DNA of 58,256 nt from Phoronis australis (Eukaryota > Phoronida > Phoronidae), in NCBI GenBank assembly GCA_002633005.1, contig NMRA01001041.1:1-58256 (forward strand), written 5' to 3'. The translations under genes were made by a program, and so were the position numbers. The notes beneath the pieces are model-generated. The model had not been told where the DNA came from. It searched no databases and saw only the letters and a list, made by a program, of their open reading frames with translations. Position 1 is the stretch's first letter, and each line of letters starts with the position of its first letter. Below are positions 11,394 to 23,269 of this stretch, piece by piece.

Positions 11394-12584
11394 TCATTTT
11401 GCTAGGGAGATCCTAATATCATTTTGATTGGGTCCATTTTTTTCAAAATATTGTCTGTTTTTAGCTGTGGTACAGAACTTGAACATGGAAAAGCATTGCT
11501 ACCTTATGACAAGAATGTCATGAGAAAATAAAATTTCAACTAGGCGTTACCCGTGCTTTCGGGAAATCCATGTAGATAGGGCCTACTCCTGAGAATGAAG
11601 ATTAATGTTCGTCGCAACAGACGGGAATACTTCTTGAAAGGCCGTTTTCAAAGCCTCAAGCAGAATTTCAGTCACTGTCAGGTTTTAGTAAGTAAGGTGT
11701 GCGGCTGCGGGATTCTTTCCACAGCCAGTACAAATTTCTTTCCAGAACATATGCCCCTGCAGTAAATCAAAGTACAGTAATCAGATATTTAATGTGAAAA
11801 CCCGAGAATGCCTTTAAATACTGTATAGTACACAAAATATATAGATGTATTTACAAAAGTTGCATCATAAATGTACATACTGACGGGTAGAAAGCCAGCT
11901 GGCTGTATGAAGACTGTCCTCAAGCCAGCTGGCTGTATGAAGACTGTCGTCAACGTACAGCTAGGTAGCTGTGTGTAGAGCTCTGTTAAATACCGAAATT
12001 TCACTAAACACAACCCAGGTGCTCAGCCTGTCGCCTCGTCATGAAACTTAGAGTTAACAACCTACAGGGGCGCATGCAGAATCTGAGAACGACATTCACC
12101 TTGCCCGTTACAACAATCTAATAAATGTATTTTTCGTAATTCCCCGCCTCTTGTAACAATGGAAAATCTGTGGTCATTTAGAAAACAGTGCATACTTGTG
12201 GTGACGCGCACGTACATGTACGCGCCATTTCCAAAAAACTTGCTATCTCTCGAGAGTTTTTTCTGAAATTGGATTTTCTGATAATAAAATAATAAAAACT
12301 TGTAATGAAATGAAACCACTTGCGATTCATGTACGCAACCTCACATTTGATTGAATAACATGAAAGTTGGTCAACAGGTAATGCAATGGAGCCAAAGAGG
12401 GCATCGAAAATTTTACAGCAGAATACTGATAACTGAAGAACGCCAATTTTCCAACACCAGCGTAAATAATTTAGTTTACTCAAAGAAGAGTAAGAATTTT
12501 TTAATAAGACATCATTAATTTTGGCGGCCACAGGCCCGATGAATTATAGGCTATACGTGACAGAAGCCGGGTGGAGTGAAATTA
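11394..12584. other. Gene-free stretch
   Basis: No supported exon. A 26-bp direct repeat (AAGCCAGCTGGCTGTATGAA plus GACTGT) lies at about 11890-11950 in two copies. A 117-codon minus-strand frame (12178-12531) shows no domain or splice support. Confidence 0.35.
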
Positions 12585-12645
12585 AGCCGACGGAGTGACG
12601 TTACCCAGGCTATTGAGCCGACGAACTGACGTCACCAAGGCCAGT
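12585..12645. promoter_or_regulatory. Tandem 31-bp repeats, each with a CRE-like site
   Basis: Two adjacent units starting AGCCGACG. The first contains TGACGTTA (12596-12603) and the second the palindromic CRE TGACGTCA (12627-12634), exactly 31 bp apart. The surrounding 12540-12800 is unusually CpG-rich for this window. This could be a promoter fragment or part of a repeat; no transcript start can be assigned. Confidence 0.3.
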
Positions 12646-12907
12646 ACGAAACTGGCCACCCTCCTTCTGTGTCCGCGAAAAAATGGCCCGCGAGAAAAAA
12701 ATAAAACACCTCGAATCCAAATAGGTGGCCGTTGCAATACCTGGGACCAAGGTGATGCCGAAACGAGCACAACGAAGGTGTGTAGTGGAGCGGGGGAGAC
12801 GGAGTTTGTGCAAACGATTCATTTTATATAATAGATTATCTGGCATATTGTGTCCTCATCCATTGGTGAAATTTTACCGTGTCCTTTTTTGACCTTATAT
12901 AACTCTT

Positions 12908-13894
12908 AAGGTGTGGCCAGACTACACACAAGTGAGCTACGCGAATTCATTGGGACAACTGAACTTCTGTTGGAATTCCCACTCTGCGCAAGCGATGGGG
13001 GTGGACTACAGCGATGTTGCGCGAGTGAAAATTGAAATGGAACATGTTCTATTTGTTTGACATCGCCTCGTTGAACCAATTACAGTGCACAAAGTTCGAT
13101 TTGACTAGGAAAATTTTGTTTATTTCCTTTGAACGAGGCGTCATGCTCATTCATTTGGTAAGACTAGTGAAGTTTCTGTACGAAAAATCACATTTTGATC
13201 ATAAAGACATTTGCTTAAAGCAACAGATTTGGGAGTGGATTATTCATGAAGTTAACAGGACATGTAAAGGGCTGTCCACATACACAGACTTACCTTAGAA
13301 CAAGTTACTCCTGGAACAAGTTGTTGCCAGGTTGAGTGCTGTGTGGATGCTATTTAAACTAGTGCAACTTGCCCCATGAGTGACAAGGTACTCCACCTTA
13401 TTGAGGTAGGGTAAATTGTTTAAGGTAACTCGCGCCACTTGTAATTCCTGTGTGGCCACAAACCTGGGTCAAGGTGGAAATAATTATCAACCGTGATTAC
13501 ATACGGCGAGTTTTCTCTTGTGTGCCATGTTTGCTTTAGGTTTTCGTTGTCATGCTCAGAGCGACAACTTCCACCTTACCTTAGTTATCGGATACGTGTT
13601 TGTGTACGCTCCACTTAATAGTGGGGTACCTTGCACTAGTGCAAGTTGTTCTAAGGTAGGCTGTGTGGATGGCACTTAAATTAAGAATCATTGGCTTTGA
13701 ACTTCATGTTTGCCTACAGAATGATTGACATGACTACGCGAATTGCAACATTTTGTTGATGGGATACACACATCAGTGTCAAAACTCACTAATTCGTCGT
13801 CCATACATCAAATACAGCAACAGTATAGATTCATCGCTGCCATTGTTTACTTCACGCTAAAACTTTCGCGCCCAATGTAGTCTGACCAGGCCTT
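12908..13894. mobile_element. Small TIR element (outer)
   Basis: The left end AAGGTGTGGCCAGACTACA is mirrored by TGTAGTCTGACCAGGCCTT ending at 13894 (about 16 of 19 pair). No clean target duplication is seen. The frame at 13032-13298 has no recognisable domain. A second TIR element is nested inside. Confidence 0.45.
13274..13669. mobile_element. MITE nested in the 12908-13894 element
   Basis: The ends contain CTTACCTTAGAACAAGTT (left) and AAGTTGTTCTAAGGTAGG (right) in inverted orientation, with CCACA/TGTGG words just outside. ACTAGTGCAA/TTGCACTAGT words recur inside. About 396 bp, no coding capacity. Confidence 0.45.
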
Positions 13895-15472
13895 TATCAA
13901 TTTTTTGCTGAAAGGGTAAAAGGCATTGACAAAACTATTTGTTCACAACATCTAACAGATCTCTCTTTACAAATATTGTTCTTTCTGTTTTGTGTTCACC
14001 TCTATCAATGGACTTACGTCATAAAAGTACATGTCTCAGTAGTCCTTTGAAATTGGCTAGTCATAGTTTTTGACCGAAGTAGAATTGTGTGAATACAAGA
14101 AATAAATGTTTCCACCTTGAAAGAAAATCAATATTGTGAAAACAGTGTATCACTTTCCAAGCTCAGACTGAAAGCCCTATCCACTTGTATGTGCTGAATA
14201 AACTTGGTGTTTCCAACAAGGAAATAAACTTGTGGTGACTCCTGTGCCTGACAACCTTAGTATAGAGCCAGAACCATGGGTGATTACTCAGAAATCCATG
14301 CTCATTATCGGGGGGGGGGGGGTGTACTTAAAAACTAACCCATTACTGTAGTCACAGAAAGACTTTACTTACCGTGGTGCATAATGATATGTGGGATATC
14401 ATACCAATCAAAGCTCTCTCTGTGTAAAGTGGTTAAGAATGGGTTGAGTTATGACAATTATTTGGTTAGTTTCATGTGTTTTGGGGAATCAGCTTTGTGC
14501 GTGAAACACAGATATTGTGAATTGTGTTTAAATGATGATATATTGAATGTATGTACCATTTCCTCTGTCCTTGTGAAATGCTGAAAACCTTGGGCAATGT
14601 ATATTACTGGAATCTTCGAGGGGAGATTGTAGTCCTGAACAGACGTATAGTTTATTAAGACGCAATGAAACTATAGTTTGAAATCAGGTTGCAAAATATA
14701 TTTTTGAAGGGTCTTGTGCTCAAAAGAGTAATTCACCAAAGAGGGAATGTAGTCGTCTTATATTGGAACAGTATTAAGTCATTTAATTACTGTTAATTAG
14801 GTCATGTTGGCAACCGGTCGACCGCATTTCTTTAAATTTGCTCATGAGTAAATTGCCGACGCTTGGCTACTCAGTTGATTTCACACACCAGTCAACTACA
14901 AAGTCTATATTCAGTTTATTTAGCACACACTCACGTGTAAGTTGTATAAAAAAAAAAACTGCATTTGATGACGTATCTTATTTTAATAATTAAAGTACAC
15001 GTTTGTCTCACTCATGGTTTTAATGTTTTATCTCTGCATTAGACCAGCGCCAGTAATAATAAAAGACAACTTGGCTTACATGAACGTCTTTATTTTAGTA
15101 GAACAGCGACCGGAAAGAGAGTAACCAAATAATACGTAGATAAATAATGGCGTAGTAAGTTGAACAATTGACAGCAGAAGGACATCTTAGTAAAAATATT
15201 GATAAACTTGGTAACAGTGTTTAATTGCAGGCAAAATGGCCTGCGGATGTGCACTGCTGTGGGTATTGCCACTGCTGTGGGTATTATGGCAGAACCAGAG
15301 AGAGCGCTTTGGTATTCCTGTAATGGGTTGTTATTGCCCTCTCCCAATAGTATTTTCCAATATTACCATGACATAATGAAGTGAAACTTTGTTGCTAGGC
15401 AGCGATGATGAGAATACTTGGTAGAGAATCTTCAGCACCACTTACAGTTAATTCCAATTATTTGGTGCAGAT
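13895..15472. other. Gene-free stretch
   Basis: No exon or RNA gene recognised. A run of 12 G lies near 14310. GTGGGTATT occurs twice at 15255-15290 in a short direct repeat. Confidence 0.35.
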
Positions 15473-15648
15473 TTAAAGGAGAATGCTACCCGATTTAATT
15501 AATCGTTTTTACCGTCTTAATCGGTCTATATCCACATCGCCTCGCATACGGTCAACCTTACCTTGTCGAGAGGTGTCACATCAACCTGTGAGGAAGGTGA
15601 GAAACAACGCAGCGACATCAGTGGTTCATTTGCAGAGTGAATGCAGCT

Positions 15649-15855
15649 ATGCTGCGGTGCATCGTTCCCGCTTGTCTGAACTATGCAGCTGCAAGGAAAG
15701 CAGGTATATCGTTGTTTCGACTTCCTCGAGATTACGAAATGCTTAGGAAGTGGCTCACGGTAGTGAAGAATAAAAAGCATGCTGTTAATAGCAAGTATGA
15801 GGCCATGAAACACCCTCTGTGTCTGTGGCCGGCAGTCGTTGACAGTGAGTCTTGA
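15649..15855 (+). pseudogene. THAP-domain N-terminal half (transposase first exon)
   Basis: A 68-codon frame from ATG at 15649. It begins MLRCIVPACLNY and continues ISLFRLPRDYEMLRKWL, matching the start of THAP C2CH fingers: the two N-terminal cysteines, the SLFRLPRD segment and the conserved tryptophan. The second zinc pair (C-x2-H) is missing. A GTGAGT near 15844 could be a splice donor, so this may be the first exon of a spliced transposase whose later exons are gone. The homologous stretch at about 30220-30420 is interrupted. Confidence 0.55.
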
Positions 15856-16175
15856 CGAATGCCGGCTTACCAAAGAACTATCCACTGTGCATGCTCTTGG
15901 CGCCTCTCTAGTATTTATTGATCACTGCATTCCGGTTCGAACTGATAGCCTGTGAAACTTCACGATCCACCTGCGAAGTCTTCGTTGGGATTGACCTATC
16001 GCCAGGATGATGACTGACGACTTAACTGACCAATCAGAACGCAGCATTCTCGAAACACCTTCGTCTGCGTTTCTAAGCCGCCATTTTACCCAAAAAACAA
16101 CACGTAGTCAATTAAAACTTACTTTAGTCTATAGCTCAAGAAATTTTGCGCTAAGAATGGTGAAATGGTGTTGAT

Positions 16176-16305
16176 ATGGCTTGTGTAATTCCGACAGGTA
16201 TTATGCTGCTCCAGAATAATATCCCATCATTTTTTGGCATCTCCTAAGCCAAAAAGTGATGTTGAAAGGTGTAAACTATGGAAACTGAACGGCCACACGA
16301 GCAGC
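16176..16305 (+). pseudogene. Second, frame-broken THAP-like remnant
   Basis: Starts ATG GCT TGT GTA ATT CCG (MACVIP). Shifting frames then recover PSFF and PKPKSDVERCKLWKLNG, the order of features in THAP fingers (N-terminal cysteine, SFF, PK, conserved W). At least one frameshift and a stop interrupt it. It may belong to element A or to a different, older element. Low certainty. Confidence 0.3.
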
Positions 16306-16512
16306 TGAACTTAACAATGTTGCTTGATTACTCAATGGCTATAATAAACACGAAGATACGTACTTTTCAGTTTGGTTGGTATGGTGTAGGCCTATCTCAG
16401 ATTTTGACTCCTGAGTTTCCTACGTATAGCCGCCTTTGTCTCGACACCTGCTGGATCTCAGCACTCTAGTGCGATAGTCCCTGGAAATTGTTGTTTTCAG
16501 GGACATTTTATT

Positions 16513-17424
16513 ACTTGGCGGAATTCTTCGGATTCCGCCAAGTATGTTGCTCTGTCACTAAGTTTGTTTTTTTTTTGGTTTGTTCGCACGATACAGGTCG
16601 CAATTTTCGTCCGATCACCACGAAATTTACACATAACACGTACTTCCGGAAGTACTGAAAGCATATTGTTTTTTGTCAAAATCGGATCCAAGATGGCGGC
16701 TATGGTGGCCAAGTATAGCGGAAATTGTTTACTTCTGGTTAAAGATTGCGGAAATATCGGTGATTGCGCATGCGCACCTCGATTTTGGCCTAAAAACGTT
16801 TTCTACTGTAGCGGGCGCATTATAAGACCAATTCCTTCGAATTTTTACAGGTATTAGATTCTTATGACATGCTATTATCAAAAGCCAAAAAACTGGAAGT
16901 TGCTTTCAAGATGGCGGATCTGGCGCATGTTGACCCATTTTCAGTCGTGCTGGAGTGCGATTTTAAACGGGAAGAGAAAAAGATGTGATTTTTTGCCTGT
17001 GGATTCTTTGAAGTATATTCTTTCAAATGGCCTGTAGCAATTTTTTTCTCAGACTTACCGTTTTCGAGTTATTTGACTTTGAATTTCTTTAAAAAAACGC
17101 AAATTTTTCCATCAGTTAAGATAGAATTTTGAACGGGCTTTCAGAAGAAGTTTTCTATTTTTTGCTAGGACGTCTACTTTTCGATTTATTTGAGATTTTC
17201 TGATAACGCTGTTCCTTTGTTGAGCGCTCTTGCTGCATTGATGTTGGTTTATCTTCTGTTGAACTAGACTGTAGCCTATTTCTTATTGATTCATGACATC
17301 TAAGTTCGTCATATGAATGTTGTGATGTTGTTCATCATCGCCACCACCATCAACATATTCGTCATCATCGTCATCATCTCCGTCGTTGTCTTTTCCGTTA
17401 ATTTCGCCAAGTGTCGCTCAAGAC
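16513..17424 (+). mobile_element. HINE-2 copy I
   Basis: The 5' hairpin has arms ACTTGGCGGAAT and ATTCCGCCAAGT (16513-16543), followed by TATGTTGCTC. The body has monomers with CACGAAATTTACACA and AAGATGGCGG, and the segment CGTTTTCGAGTTATTTGACT. It ends in ATTTCGCCAAGTGTCGCTC (17401), the inverse of the 5' arm, but the final hairpin and terminus are decayed. A ~60-bp piece beginning ACTGTAGCC is repeated at 17269 and 17424, so the exact end is ambiguous. Non-coding. Confidence 0.5.
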
Positions 17425-17482
17425 TGTAGCCTTTTTCTTACTGATTTCGGACTTCTACGTTCATCATGTGTATGTTATTATG

Positions 17483-20344
17483 ACTTGGCGGAATTCTTCC
17501 GCCAAGTATGTTGCTCTTCCACTAAGTTTTTTGTTTTGTTCGCACGATACAGGTCGCAATTTTCGTCCGATCATCACGAAATTTACACACAACATGTAGT
17601 TCCGGAAGTACTGGAAGCCTATTGTTTTTCGTCAAAATCGGATCCAAGATGGCGGCTGTGGCGGTCATTTTGTTTTCATTTAAAGGTTCATTTTGTATGC
17701 GCCCACATATTTACATGTGGACGCATTATGATGTCATCTCTGTCCGTCCGGCGTCCGCTGCTCTATCTCCAAAACCCTTTGACATACGTTCATGAAATTT
17801 GGCACATATGTTCCGTTCATAAATGGGACGGCATGTGCGAACTTTCGGACGGATCCGACTACCGGTGTGCCCCCTAGTGGCAATTTTAGTTTTTTACACT
17901 TACCTTTGTATCTTCAAAAGTCCTGAACGGATTTTCATGAAATTTGGTATGTAGGCACCTATTAGTGAGATGACGCTATCCTCCCGTTTTCAGATGGATT
18001 CGACATAGTTTGCGCTACCTAGTGGCCATTTTTAGTGTTTTCGAGTCTGTTTTTGTGCATCCACCCCTCTATCAACCAAACCGCTCAAAGGATGATTGTG
18101 AAAATTGGCATGTATATGCTTACTATGTAGAGGACGGTTGACGATGATTTTCCGACGATTTTGAGTACTGTGGCGCCTCCTAGTGGCAGTTTTGTTTTTT
18201 TGCGCCTATGGCTGTATCTCCTAAATCGTTTGCAGGATCTTTACAAATTGTGTAAGTATATTTATATGATGTTAACAACGGAAGATGACGACTTTTGGTC
18301 GGATCCGACTACCGGTGTGCCCCCTAGTGGCAATTTTAGTTTTTTACGCTTACCTTTGTATCTTCAAAAGTCCTGAACGGATTTTCATGAAATTTGGTAT
18401 GTAGGCACCTATTAGTGAGATGACGCTATCCTCCTGTTTTCAGATGGATTCGACGTAGTTTGCGCCACCTAGTGGCCATTTTTACTGTTTTCGAGTCTGT
18501 ATTTTTGCGTCCACCCCTCTATCAACCAAACCGCTCAAAGGATGATTGTGAAAATTGGCGTGTATGTGCTTACTATAAGGAAGACAGCTGACAATGATTT
18601 TCAGACGATTTGGACTACTGTGGCGCCTCCTAGTGGCAGTTTTGTTTTTTTGCGCCCATGGCTGTATCTCCCAAACCGTTCGCAGGATCTTTACTAAATT
18701 TAGCAAGTGTATTTATGTGATGTTGACAACGGACGATGACGACTTTAGGATGATTCTGATTACCGGTATGCCTCTAGTGGCAATTTTAGTATTTGCCTCT
18801 AGTGGCAATTTTAGTATTTTACATTGACCTCTGTATTTTCATAGGTCTTCAGGTGTATACTTTGTGTTACTTCGTGACTGTGAAGGAAAAGTTCCAAGTA
18901 GAAATTTGTTTCTGGCATTCTAATGCTGTGCTAATCTCGTATGTTGGTAAATTTGTTTTTAATTCTATGTTTCTGTGGTGCTTTAAGCAACTGGTGTATA
19001 GGATGTGCTTGTATTATGAAGATTACTCACATTTTGCCCCTAGCCTATTGAGGAGACAATGACCATGCCTTTCCATTTTGCAAAGTATGCCCTCTACTGA
19101 CCACTTCATGGTACCAATAAACAACCCTAGAAGGATACCGTATGCGGTCCAATTGTGGGCGCATTTCAACGCTCCGCGTTGCTCTTGTTTTTGTTTGCAC
19201 TCTACAGGTCGCAATTTTCGTCCGATTTTCACGAAATTTGCACGCGACGTGAAGACCGGGAAGTCCTGGAAGCCTATTGTTTTTGGTCATGATCGGATAC
19301 AAAATGGCGGACGTGGCGGCCATTTTGTATCCGATTTCACAGTCAAACGCTCGTAGAGGCCGCATTTTTCGATGTACATGGCTGAAAATCAGTACGATTA
19401 TACTAGAACGCATGTGCTACAAGTGTGCAGAACATCGTTGACTTCCGGTCAAAGATGGCGGAAATATTGGAAGTGGCGCATGCGCAACCTGAAATATGGC
19501 CAAAAACGTTTTCTCCTGTAGAGGGCGCATTTGCCAACCAATCACTTTCAAACTGACCAGTCACGTGTTTGTTGAGTTTAATAAGCTTTTATAAAAGTTT
19601 ATTAAACTGGAAGTCGCTTTCAAGATGGCGGCTGTGGCGCATGTTCACACGGTTTCAATCGTTCTGCTGTCTCGTTTTTAACAGGAAGAGCAAATGACGT
19701 GAATTTTTGCATGTGGATCCCTTTAAGTATGACCTTTCAAAAAGTCTGCGAGAGCGTATTTTTCAGACTTACCGTTTTCGAGTTATTTGACTTTGAATTT
19801 CAAAAAAGAACCAGCAAATTTTCAATTTTTTCAAAAAACTTTTTGATTTTTGCCAAACTATCACTTTAGATAGAGTTTTGAATGGGCTTCCAGAAAATAT
19901 TTTCCATTTTGCGCTGCAAGGTCTACTTTTTGAATTATTTGAGATTTGCGATACCGTTGTTCCTTCGGTCACATATGCAAGCACGCAGCTGGCTGGCTTT
20001 CAGTTCACTTTGTTTTGGTTATGCCTAGTTGACCCCGATTGACCCAGCCAGCACTGTCCTACCGGCCAAATACTTATTGTAAACATAACTTTGCTCTGCA
20101 GACTGACTCATATCGCCACGTATTTTGGAATGTGTGAACAAACATGGCTCGTCCGTCATGTTGCGCCATCTATTTCGTTTTATTGTAGTTGATTGTATGC
20201 TCTCTATTTGATTTCTTCGCTAGTCACATGAATGTTATCGTGTTATTCATAATTGCCGCCTTGATCGTCATGATTTTCGTCGTCCTCCCCATCGTCATCT
20301 GTTCTATTAATTCCGCCAAATGTCGCTCCTCCGAGCGCTCTCGT
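17483..20344 (+). mobile_element. HINE-2 copy II (interrupted by HINE-1 beta)
   Basis: The 5' hairpin ACTTGGCGGAA/TTCCGCCAAGT is at 17483-17507. The body matches copy I, including ACGAAATTTACACA, AAGATGGCGG and the GTTTTCGAGTTATTTGACT block. The 3' end is ATTCCGCCAAATG (20310), hairpin CGCTC-ctcc-GAGCG, and terminal GCTCTCGT (20337-20344). Removing the 1,492-bp HINE-1 insert leaves about 1.37 kb. The end plan is the same as HINE-1, with a nearly identical last 8 bases, although the monomers differ. Confidence 0.6.
17697..19188 (+). mobile_element. HINE-1 copy beta, nested in HINE-2 copy II
   Basis: Starts ATGCGCCCACA (17697) with the CCACATATTTACATGTGG hairpin. CTAGTGGC recurs at 17874, 18019, 18180, 18324, 18469, 18630 and 18773 (spacings 145, 161, 144, 145, 161, 143), i.e. 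two 450-bp higher-order repeats. It ends with TTGTGGGCGCAT (19153), hairpin AACGC-tcc-GCGTT and GCTCTTGT (19181-19188). A roughly 26-bp tandem duplication (GCCTCTAGTGGCAATTTTAG and following) lies at 18770-18822. Sequence is very close to copy alpha, so both are relatively young. Confidence 0.65.
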
Positions 20345-22060
20345 TTTATTTATTTTTTCTTTTATTTCGACCTAATGGACATCATTTTGTTTCGTATCAG
20401 AGGTACATTTTTTGTTATTACCCGTAGGGTGGCGTTCAACTGAAGTTCTCTCCTGTCCAACATTCAGAGATTTGATTGGCACAGGGAGGGTCACTGCATT
20501 ACGCCGTTTTCTCTTTGATCCCAACTTGTTCGATTCTATAGCCCTACAACAAGTAGGGAAGAACACCCCTGTAGCCAATATCTTACACGACTGAATAACT
20601 CCATTCTGGCATTTATGGTTGGAGGGCCAGCTCTCTTTTGTTCGATAATTGCTCTAATCTCCAATAAGATCATATCTACCCTGACTGGGCTGTGCTGTTA
20701 AAAATAAAAGTTAAGTTATAACATATTTGAACATAAACCAATAGCATTTCTGAAATCTTCGTCAAATGGTGATCATGTTTAGTTTTTGAATCGCTAAAAT
20801 CGCCCAACTGCAACCGCAGTTACAACAATCTATTCTTCCCGAATACACCAATTCACTTTGAGTTTGACTGTAGTCACATGTGGTCTGTAATAAGCCTGGT
20901 AGATAATTGGCCTGCTTGTTGCCATAGCAGATAAAAGACTGTGCTTGGCAGTTAACAAAGAAGCTAGATGTTCACAGGCTCACAACCCTCTACTTCTGGT
21001 AAAGTCATTGAACCGAAAAACACCATCATGGGATTACTGAACTCAAAGCCTTGTTCCAGCTGTTGTCATGAAAAAATAAACAGTTGAATTACTTTTTGAT
21101 AGGGCCTCTAGTATAAACTACCCCTGTAGAGTTAGGGAGAGCTCATTTTGAAGTTGTTGAAACATGATATTTAGATTTATGAAGCTTTAAAAAAGAATTT
21201 GAGTTATTTTTGTAAATACCCTATTTTTGCCATTACACCAGACTTGTAATCTTTTATAACCATACCACAGCTTAGGGATCGTGCTATGTTCAAAATTGAA
21301 TAAAAGCTACCTTTATGCTATGAAACTACAAAAAATACGAAGTTCATCAGAAGGTAGGCCCAACTTATATGTATAATGGTGCAAACGGCCAATTTCAGGC
21401 ATTGACTTGGACTCAGCCTACCCTACCAGTGCTAACTGTTTGCCTAGTGAGAGTGTATGTGAGCTATGAGCCTGAGTTTTTGTTTTAATTAAAAATATTT
21501 CGTTACAAGATTGGAAAAGCATAAACAGTGCTATCGACTCAACCTACTCAGGGACTATAGTACGTGTTGTCTGTAATCTATGACCTACTTTACTCGGGGA
21601 TCAGACTCCCACCAGTTGTGACCTATTTTTCATTAGGCGAAATTTAGCAGACGACAGAATAAAAATATAGGTGAATCTTCTATTATTTTGTTCGAAAGAT
21701 CATGAAATCTATGGAATCCTACAGATAAATAGACTTTAAGGTAAATATCCAGCTTTACATGAACATATCTCATCAGTGGCCTTGTCACTTGTCAGGTGAA
21801 GGTAAACCCCGTTGGTTTCTTCGGATTTTCGCTTGCTTCTCGAATACTTGTCTTTTCATCGTTACCTTTACAAATTCCCATATCATGAACATACGATTCT
21901 CTGTTGAAAAGCATCGCCTGTTGTCTTTGTCGAAGCGTTTTCGAAAGTAGTGCAAAAAACACTCGTCGATTCAACCAGGAACGTCGTTTAGCTACAGTGT
22001 ATTTTCCACTGACATCTTCTTTATTTGTCAGGTATCGCGTGACTTTTTGCATAGGGGCGG
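20345..22060. other. Interior of Kolobok-like element A, unassigned
   Basis: Between the end of HINE-2 copy II and the start of the stretch homologous to the right half of element B. Short open frames on both strands at 21759-22242 show no domain I recognise. It could be decayed internal coding sequence of a longer Kolobok-like element or another insertion. Confidence 0.35.
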
Positions 22061-23269
22061 AGCTTGCGAGAAATCAATTGCGAGAAGCCATGTTGGTATT
22101 TATTAATTATTCTGCTTTCTGTTTCAAAATGAATTATTCTCACCCTAACCAATGTGGATATAAAACTGAAAGAAAGTCTGTCTCATTAGGTACAATTTGT
22201 AATGCCTTTGCAGTATTCGTGGTTTTGAGAAACCAGCAATGAATAAACCACTGTGTTACCAGGCTTCAGATGCAATAAAGGTAATTGACTGGGCAAGGAG
22301 GCTGTGTGAGTGCATGCTAATTCAGTGTTTGCTGACAGAAAGCTGTTGTGAAACAATAACTCGACTGCTACGGTTCTGTTAAAGGGCAACTTGACTTTGC
22401 GGCCCCCGACAAGTAAGTAGATTTGCAGTTTCGTGGCTATTTCACCAAAATAATTATGTGCACATTATTTCTTTTGCTCATTAGCGTAGTCTTTTCATGA
22501 CTGGAGGTTTGGTTTCCAACTTAAGCTGGTTTATGTTCGTGATGTCCAGTCGCGGCAACCGCTCTTAAGTCAAAAAGTACAACACACAGCTATCTTTCAT
22601 GTCTGTTTTGCACGGAAGAATGATTTGAATTTATCACCGAACAGACCCAAACTCTGGCTATCGACCATGATAAATTGGCCTAACGAACCTAGGAGTATAC
22701 TGACACTCCTTGACCCAACTCTGTAGGCTACCTGTAGTATAGCCGATGTACATCACACTACCGTACATTCATATACCTATAAATCTGTAACAGTGAAATG
22801 AAACAACACGTTTGTTCAAGAACTCAGTGTATTTGTAAGGGTTTTACATCGAAATTTGATTATTTATTGGTGTAAAACGATGCATTCAAGTGATAAGTTT
22901 ATACCTGAGTAAGCATGTTGTGAACGGCTGAACAGACTGCGTTTGAACCAATTACGTCGTTGGTTAAATTCAACACCTCCATCTGCCGTCAGATGTCGGG
23001 TAAAACAACTGAACTTGCTGTTATCGAGTGGAACTACTCTATCTTAATTTATACAAAATAGGTTGTTTTTGGGTGACATTCTCCTTTAAGGCGGCAGTGA
23101 GACTCGGCATTTTTATATTTTCACTCATGTGTTCGAATAGTCTTTTTGCGAGTTTATAACAATAATGTGAGATTATGTGAGACTTAACTGTGACGTCACC
23201 GGAAGTGGGGCAAAAACTTGTTTGGCCATTTGCCCGATACGGTAGCAGAGTGTATTCTGTTGTTTACTT

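Larger units (their letters stand above)
15473..23089. mobile_element. Kolobok-like element A (TTAA-flanked, expanded by nested insertions)
   Basis: The ends are TTAA then AGGAGAATGCTACCCGA at 15473, and on the right GGGTGACATTCTCCT then TTAA at 23086-23089: imperfect inverted repeats inside a TTAA duplication. The left ~520 bp and right ~1030 bp match the two halves of the compact copy at 30043-31721. The roughly 6 kb between (about 15990-22060) is extra and includes two HINE-2 copies, one of them carrying HINE-1. A THAP-like N-terminal zinc-finger frame lies in the left part. TTAA duplications plus a THAP domain fit the Kolobok superfamily; piggyBac shares TTAA but lacks THAP. Confidence 0.65.

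Noticed and set aside
16497-16712. Minus-strand frame at 16497-16712, similar to the one at 19045-19413
   Set aside because: Shared because both lie in HINE-2 monomers; not conserved as protein beyond the DNA similarity.
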